Source of the DNA: Amylostereum areolatum
Lineage: Eukaryota > Basidiomycota > Agaricomycetes > Russulales > Stereaceae
Direction: 5' to 3'
DNA: 64,000 nucleotides
NCBI GenBank assembly: GCA_012932865.1
Contig: SAXG01000009.1
Span: forward strand, 481,163 to 545,162
Both the position numbers and the translations under genes were made by a program. Shown here piece after piece: positions 58,499 through 64,000 of the stretch. Below the pieces are notes generated by a model. That model made no database searches, was not told the DNA's origin, and worked only from the letters and a program-made list of their open reading frames with translations. Every line of letters begins with the position of its first letter. Position 1 is the stretch's first letter.

Positions 58499-60571
58499 CT
58501 AGTCAGCAAAGATGGCATCAATCTCCTTCGCGAACATATCTTCCGTTGCCGAACGCCTGGAAGGAATGATGTGTGAGATAGAACAATATAAACACACTGA
58601 ATCGACGATACACACTTGACATTCCCTTTTTCCTGCGAGCACAGGCCTCACAACGGTCAGCGCTGTTGACATGGAGAGTCCCCGGTTAAATAGGAACTTG
58701 CCTTGGTACGAGGGAGAGTGCCCTGTTCAACGATCAGGATTCTCTTCGGGTCCTGGACGCGTTCGTGTGCGAACTGGCGTTCATTGAAAGACGCCATCCT
58801 GGTCACTATTTCCCGTGCCACATTTTCCTCGCCTGTCATTGTCCAGACCTTTCATGGCGCTTTCGACCACGAAGCATGGATACTTCCGGTGCGTGCCCAC
58901 CACGAACCACATCGTGGACCTATGTCAGAGCACTGCGGAGCGGATATTGTCCTCGATGTTCCTAAAATGATACAGGTCAACCGTTGGCAGTCGGGAAGAC
59001 TCGTACGACCGAGATAAACGAACTTGGAGTCGCAGAAACCGTCCAAGACCTTGATCCAGTCCCCCGCACGCCCACGATACACCCATCCACCTTCCTCGAC
59101 CTGCTCGAACAAGTCATTCGTGTGGAAGATGCCGTCGGGGCTGCGGAGTGCCTCGGGGGGACAGTCAGGAGCGGGTGGCCGCATAACAATTTCGTACAAC
59201 TTCCGACCGCCTGAAGAAGGATCTTCCGGGTGTTCATAGGGTATGAATTCGGGGTTGGCTCCGGGAATAGGGCGAAGGAGTCGAGCAGACGGTCCAGTAC
59301 CGGGTTTCGACATCAGAAGAGGAGCTGTGGGCGACTTTATGAGCGAGTCGTCGAGATGGTGAAGGCGGGGCCTTTACATGTTTCCGTCGTGGCGTAAATG
59401 GTCTGATATTTATGTTTCAGTATACGTATCGTGTAGCCTCTCGGATGTAGCATCCATACCACGATCCTTATACCGTTGGCAAATGCCCAATTTTCATCAT
59501 CCTTGTTGAGTGCGACGCCGGTGTGGAGGATCTCAGTTAGGCCTTTGAGCGCTTCCTTGATACCTTCGTCCTGTTGTGCGGCACGGATGAGGTCAGACAG
59601 AAACGTGGCGTATTGTGCGAGGAGGGTGAGCGAGCAAACACGGACGAGGCCGAGGAACTCTGAAGGAGGAATGGACATGGAGGAAGACTGTGCGACACAA
59701 GAGCCAGCATAGACTGCTCCAATGAAACCTAAGTAATACGACCATGAGCATCACACCCACGTAAAGGCGTAGATAAATGTGATCAACCGTGGAACGAGCC
59801 GACGTGGGCAAGGTTTCCGAGAGTATTGACGACCAGCTGGCTTCCATTCTCCGGTTTCGAACGTGTGGCCGGCCATTTGTCTTTCATGACAGTACGGAGC
59901 ATCTTGAAGGTGTTTGGAATTATCTTCGGGAGACCACCGGTGGTTCCGGACGAATGAAAGAAGACCGCGGTGTCATCGAGACTTACGGCAGGGATCTTGT
60001 CAAAAATCAGCGTCTCTTCCCCATCGCGGGCGAGGATGCTTTCGATGGCCTTGACCATATCATTGTCGTCAAAGGTAGCGAATGTCTGGATGCTAGTTGT
60101 GTTAGACAGCTGGGAGTTATGGGTTGGATCGACGATGAAAGCTTTTCCGCCGCTCTTGAGAAGGAGGTCGAAGATCACGGCGCTGTTGTTGAACGCGCCT
60201 CCGAAAAGCTGAGGAGTATATCCCAATGACGATATGGCTATCGTGTTCACCAAATCCGCCATACGACGACCGGTCAGCCTGTGATGAATGGTAAATGGTT
60301 GAACTTGTCAATATAACTCCAGCGAGCGTATGCTAAGATGGACAACCCACCAAAGGCCTACGATGTCGCCAATCTTGATATCCAACGCAGCGAAGCGGCT
60401 TTCCCAAACCGACCGAGTCACCACAAGTCGACGCTCGAGATCACGATATGTGACACTATCCCACTTGTCATTGCGCCCAAGATAAGGCCTGAAGACGAGA
60501 GCGTCGGCGTGCTTGCGGAACGACGGCTGCAGAAGGGAGAGAAAATGGTTCTCTGCACTGCGGTCTGCCAT
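58499..60571 (-). CDS. AMP-forming acyl-CoA synthetase-like adenylating enzyme
   Basis: ATG 60571 (MADRSAENHFLSLLQPSF). Splicing gives ALVFRPYLGRNDKWDSVTYR, the P-loop-like adenylation motif FFHSSGTTGGLPKIIPNT, a TTETS segment formed over a 46-base intron (about 59332-59377), PGANPEFIPYEHP, YRGRAGDWIKVLDGF (the hinge-region aspartate), NERQFAHERVQDPKR and the terminus TEDMFAKEIDAIFAD. Such enzymes activate a carboxylic acid as acyl-AMP and usually pass it to CoA. It is a stand-alone domain of about 550 residues with no carrier or reductase domain after it. The decayed copy at 47657-49666 is its paralogue. Neighbours (three SDRs, UbiA) suggest specialised metabolism. The substrate cannot be deduced. 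Confidence 0.85.
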
Positions 60572-61258
60572 GATGAAGCACACTGGAACCGTACGACGAG
60601 AAACGCGGGGGGGTGGAAGGTTACTAGGCTTGCGTGTGGCCCATCATTCACCTGACCGGCATATCCGGGTCGGAAACGGCACTATGATGATGAGCCGGGA
60701 AGACATCAACCTTCTCCAGGTCGAGTAGGCTCGTGTGACTAGGAGTTTGAGGCTGTGATCGGGGACTGGTCCGGAGTGCAGAATTCAGACCTGAGGAACC
60801 GGACTGAATGGATTTCGACGGGACTGGATCTGGATGTCGATATGAGCGCCAACTGGGTGCTGGCGCTGGTGCTGAGCGCTTGAGCGCTGAACTGCCGCTC
60901 CCAGCTTTCGCTACGTCAGCAGGCGTTGATGTGGACGCTCAAAGTAAACTGAGTTACTTACAGTGCTTGGCATGGCAATGCGCTGTAGACGTGTGTCTGC
61001 GGATGTGTCTGTCGCCGCCGCACATCGAAAAGGTTTAGTGCGTCCAGCTGAAAGGCAGCTTCTTGTACAAGCAACGAAAATGATCTCATGACGCGGAGAT
61101 GGTAAGTAAGATAGATGGGTGGATGGATTATGCAAAGCACAGCTGAACTTACACATGATGAGGGCCCGTCAGGCCTTCAGGCGGCCTATGGCCCAATTCT
61201 TGATTATAAATCCACATTCTATTCCATTTCAGCCGCCGACTGTAGACTGATCCTGTCC
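60572..61258. other. Gap between the ligase and UbiA genes
   Basis: About 690 bases, both flanking genes on the minus strand. It contains direct GGACTGG/GGATCTGG-like runs near 60760-60840 but no supported gene. Confidence 0.4.
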
Positions 61259-62734
61259 TCAAGGTGTTCTCATGTAACAATCGCAAAGAATCCCGGCCCA
61301 AACAATGAATCCTACAATCCCGTGCGACTAGAGCCGTAGTCAGAGGTGAGAAAGAACAAGTGATGATACGCCACAGCACGAACCTCAAAAAATTCCGTGT
61401 GGTTGGTGATAGTACCCTCTGCGTCCCAAAACATAAACTGCCATGCACTATGCAGGAACGTCCCACCACACGACACGGCGAAAAAGGCGATCCCGTGGTC
61501 GTTCTCGACACCAGCATGAATCAGGCATAAGAAGAAGGCCGATAAGAAACCGATCAAGATGAGGCGGGCTCTCCTCCCGAAGAGAACGGCAGTCGACTTG
61601 ATTCCCTCGCGGGCATCGTCCTTCCTGTCTTGGCATGCATAGATGGTGTCGTAAACGACCGTCCAACTGCGAAACGACTCATCAGAGCAGTCTCACAAGT
61701 ATGCTGATAGAGAAAGCGTACCACCCACTACCAATATATAAAACCCAGATGAAACTCGGAGGGGGGTGACCCGTGCTTGACGTCCACGCCATCGGCAGAC
61801 CCCAGTTCATCACCAAACCTAGAGAAGAACATGGGCTGCGGAGCGACAAGATACAATGCATTTGACGCACCAAGCCATGCTTGCGGCCACCAGGTCCAGC
61901 GTTTCATCATGGGATATAACGGCGAAAGGATGCTGATTCCAACCACTCCGAATATGAATCTGAAAGTGTCGATTTTGGATAAATACTGCAGAGAACATGA
62001 GATACTGCTTACGTATAACCCTTTGTAAGAAAAAGCAATGCCACGAGGCTACAAACGAGAGCACCGTATAGGATGTACGCGCCCCTCAAAGACGCGCGAC
62101 CTGAAGGCAGAGGGCGATGCTTCGTGCGCTCTGCGAATACAATCGTAGCCAGCCGTTAATACGCGTAGGAAAGATAGCGGTGAGGATTTCGCCTACCAAT
62201 CTTTTGTCCAGGTTGACGTCCAAAATGTCGTTCCAGACGCAACCAGAAACTGTGGAAGATCAAAGTTGCTACAGCATATGCAGCGAGTTGGGTGATGAGT
62301 GTCTTAGTGGGCAAGGCAGTTGTATAGGCAGCCATAGTCAGTCCCCAAGCTACGACACTAAGTCAGGTTTGAATGGAAAAGAGGAGGATGAATAGGAAAT
62401 AGTAACCGCTGGGCCAGAACACCAAGGTGTTACCCAATATACCCTTGTGAAGCCGTGTGAGCTCCAGATATGCATGCCAGCTGAAACGTTCGGCCCATAT
62501 GATCAGTGTGCGAAGGGGAAATTCTCCGCTGTCGCTCTCCTTTATATACACAGAGCGATGTGTACTACTACCTTTTTTCGGAGATCCAGAAATCGTTGTG
62601 TGACGCGAAAGAAATATCGCAGGAACCAAACGGACATGAATAAGTATGCATTGTTGGGCGCCGACACCACCCATCCTGACTGCTATGCGCGGATGACCAT
62701 CCGCACCTGATCCGTGTACGCTATAGGAAGTCAT
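61259..62734 (-). CDS. UbiA-family prenyltransferase
   Basis: Membrane enzyme that transfers a prenyl chain to an aromatic acceptor. ATG 62734 is provisional. Motifs in order: [37 protein letters not shown], the first aspartate motif [10 protein letters not shown] (NDxxDxxxD), [12 protein letters not shown], a long TM block, [17 protein letters not shown], and the second aspartate motif [20 protein letters not shown]. The end is [14 protein letters not shown] and, after the last intron, [17 protein letters not shown] with TGA at 61259-61261. One extra T in the coding strand (AAA 62247-62249) separates LIFHS from SGCVWND. The gene is either COQ2-like or a meroterpenoid-type enzyme. I favour the latter because of its neighbours and because no mitochondrial targeting sequence is evident, but this is inference. 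Confidence 0.85.
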
Positions 62735-62824
62735 GATGCTTGTAAATTTAGACCTGTGAATGCTGTGCGTTTCAGACGGCGAGAAAAGGGACATATACAT
62801 ACGGGCTCTAGGTAGTTCCGTAAT

Positions 62825-64000
62825 TCAACAAAGGGCCTGTGGCCCAGTAGTGTCTTCGGGTCCGGTCAATACGTGAAGAGGGATGTCCTTCTGTAGTAAG
62901 ATGGTCAGAATTATGACCCCTCCGACTGCCAATGATATTTACCAAAGAACCCGTAAACTCCGCGAGAATGTAGCACGAAATTCATCCCGGACAGGCTGTT
63001 GTAGAAGGGAAGTTCTGGGAATGACGCTGTAGCGATGTCATGGCCGGAGGTTTCTTTCAAGAATTGTCAGACGCTTGTCCATCCTTATTGGAAAAATTCG
63101 CACCGAGAAAGTCCTGGCAATCAGCGTTCGGTTCCGGGTTCAAAGCGCTAGCACTTAAAACGCGGTTGCATAAAGAAACCCGAATCCGATCGCTGCAATG
63201 ACTTGAAAAAGTATGTACCTCAACTAATATCGCACACTATCCAACGAAGCTTTGATAAAGTGATGAGCGTAAGGGTACACAGAACACAATGATGCCATGC
63301 ACCTACGACAAAGCTATACTTCCCGGTTTTGTTCACGATGAGACCTTGTATAGCCCCCAAAGGCAATAAGGGGATGACCGTCAGGAAGGTGTAGAGGCCG
63401 GGATGAATTGAAGACGCCAATTTCACTGGTAATAAGTATGTCAGCCTATTAGTGGAGGTGGGTGGAACACTCTTTAACGAGGAAACAACCTCGTTAGAAG
63501 GAAGGGAGCAGCGAAAGGTAAGCAGAACTCACAGACCTCGCCGGTCATGATGAGTATGCGCAAAAAGGTCACACATATCTAGGAGAAATCTGGATAAGAA
63601 AAGATGCGAGTGATAAACTCAGGTTTAGGATACACACTCACCGATGTTTGTGCGGTTCGCCACGATGGACAACGGGACCTATGCGCTCACTTAGATACTC
63701 TGGATCATTATACTCGCAACATGGGGACATACCACAGGACGAGATGCCCAGTACGCCTTGTATACGATGGCGCTAGCCAGTCCGACAAGGCTGACGGTCA
63801 ATGGGACTAAGATCTGTTGAAGTTCACGAAATTTTCGTTCCTGCCCAAGTCAGTCCGATGGTCCTTGGATAGCCAAATTGGGGCAGTCACAGGGAGAAGA
63901 TGATGTGGCAACGTACAACGGTACATGTCAAGCACCTCGGGGTCCCTCTTGATTACCACCCATCGGGTCTACATTGACTTGACTTGAGTTACTTGACTCG
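62825..64000 (-). CDS. MFS transporter, C-terminal part (5' end off the window)
   Basis: Only the 3' part is present. Exons give GLYTFLTVIPLLPLGAIQGL, IVNKTGKYSFVVG (an inter-helix loop with the KTGKY motif of DHA14/VBA-type transporters), QQILVPLTVSLVGLAS, VRDEFRATFSRSLRVLW and finally VIILTILLQKDIPLHVLTG, the usual last helix and KxxPLH tail; TGA at 62825-62827. These proteins export toxins or amino acids using the proton gradient. Splice sites in 63.0-64.0 kb were not all resolved, and the copy could be degenerate. It ends 90 bases from the provisional UbiA start on the same strand, which fits co-location in a metabolic cluster. Confidence 0.55.

Overview
This is nuclear DNA of a filamentous basidiomycete, most likely an Agaricomycete. 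Genes are broken by many short GT-AG introns (about 45-65 bases), coding GC is high, and the protein families (CWH43, a Gal4-type regulator, a TMEM41-like VTT protein, Saf4/CCDC130, uS10, an LSB1-type SH3 protein) have the look of basidiomycete orthologues. I saw no prokaryotic genes, tRNAs, rRNAs or CRISPR arrays.

Layout. 1-13.7 kb is an ordinary housekeeping block: CWH43 (minus, cut by the window start), a Zn2Cys6 regulator (plus), a CobW-type GTPase (minus), a TMEM41-like membrane protein (plus) and the splicing factor Saf4 (plus). 14.0-35.4 kb is an unusual array of five same-strand units of one family of glutamine-rich ARID-domain (SWI1-like) proteins. I call them copies A to E from left to right. 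E (30.8-35.4 kb) is the fullest and probably the parent. C is a recent 5'-truncated pseudogene of E. A, B and D are more diverged. The array is littered with small transposons: a 608-bp TA-flanked element inside the last exon of copy B, a 1.2-kb element with about 200-bp inverted ends, and a 110-bp MITE. 35.4-39.5 kb has no gene I can support. 39.5-41.8 kb returns to housekeeping genes (J-domain protein, 40S ribosomal protein uS10).

41.9-64 kb mixes housekeeping genes (LSB1-like SH3 protein, an inositol-polyphosphate 5-phosphatase with large insertions) with a scattered set that looks like specialised metabolism: three paralogous short-chain dehydrogenases, one intact and one decayed copy of an AMP-forming ligase, a UbiA-type prenyltransferase and the C-terminal part of an MFS transporter. 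Working together, these could activate a carboxylic acid, reduce a carbonyl, prenylate the product and export it; this pathway is inference from gene content. A 1.76-kb hAT element with perfect 8-bp target duplications sits just upstream of the first dehydrogenase.

A caveat on sequence quality: almost every reading-frame break I found inside otherwise conserved genes is a single extra base, often in a short homopolymer. This looks more like consensus insertion errors than gene decay and should be tested before any of those genes is called a pseudogene.
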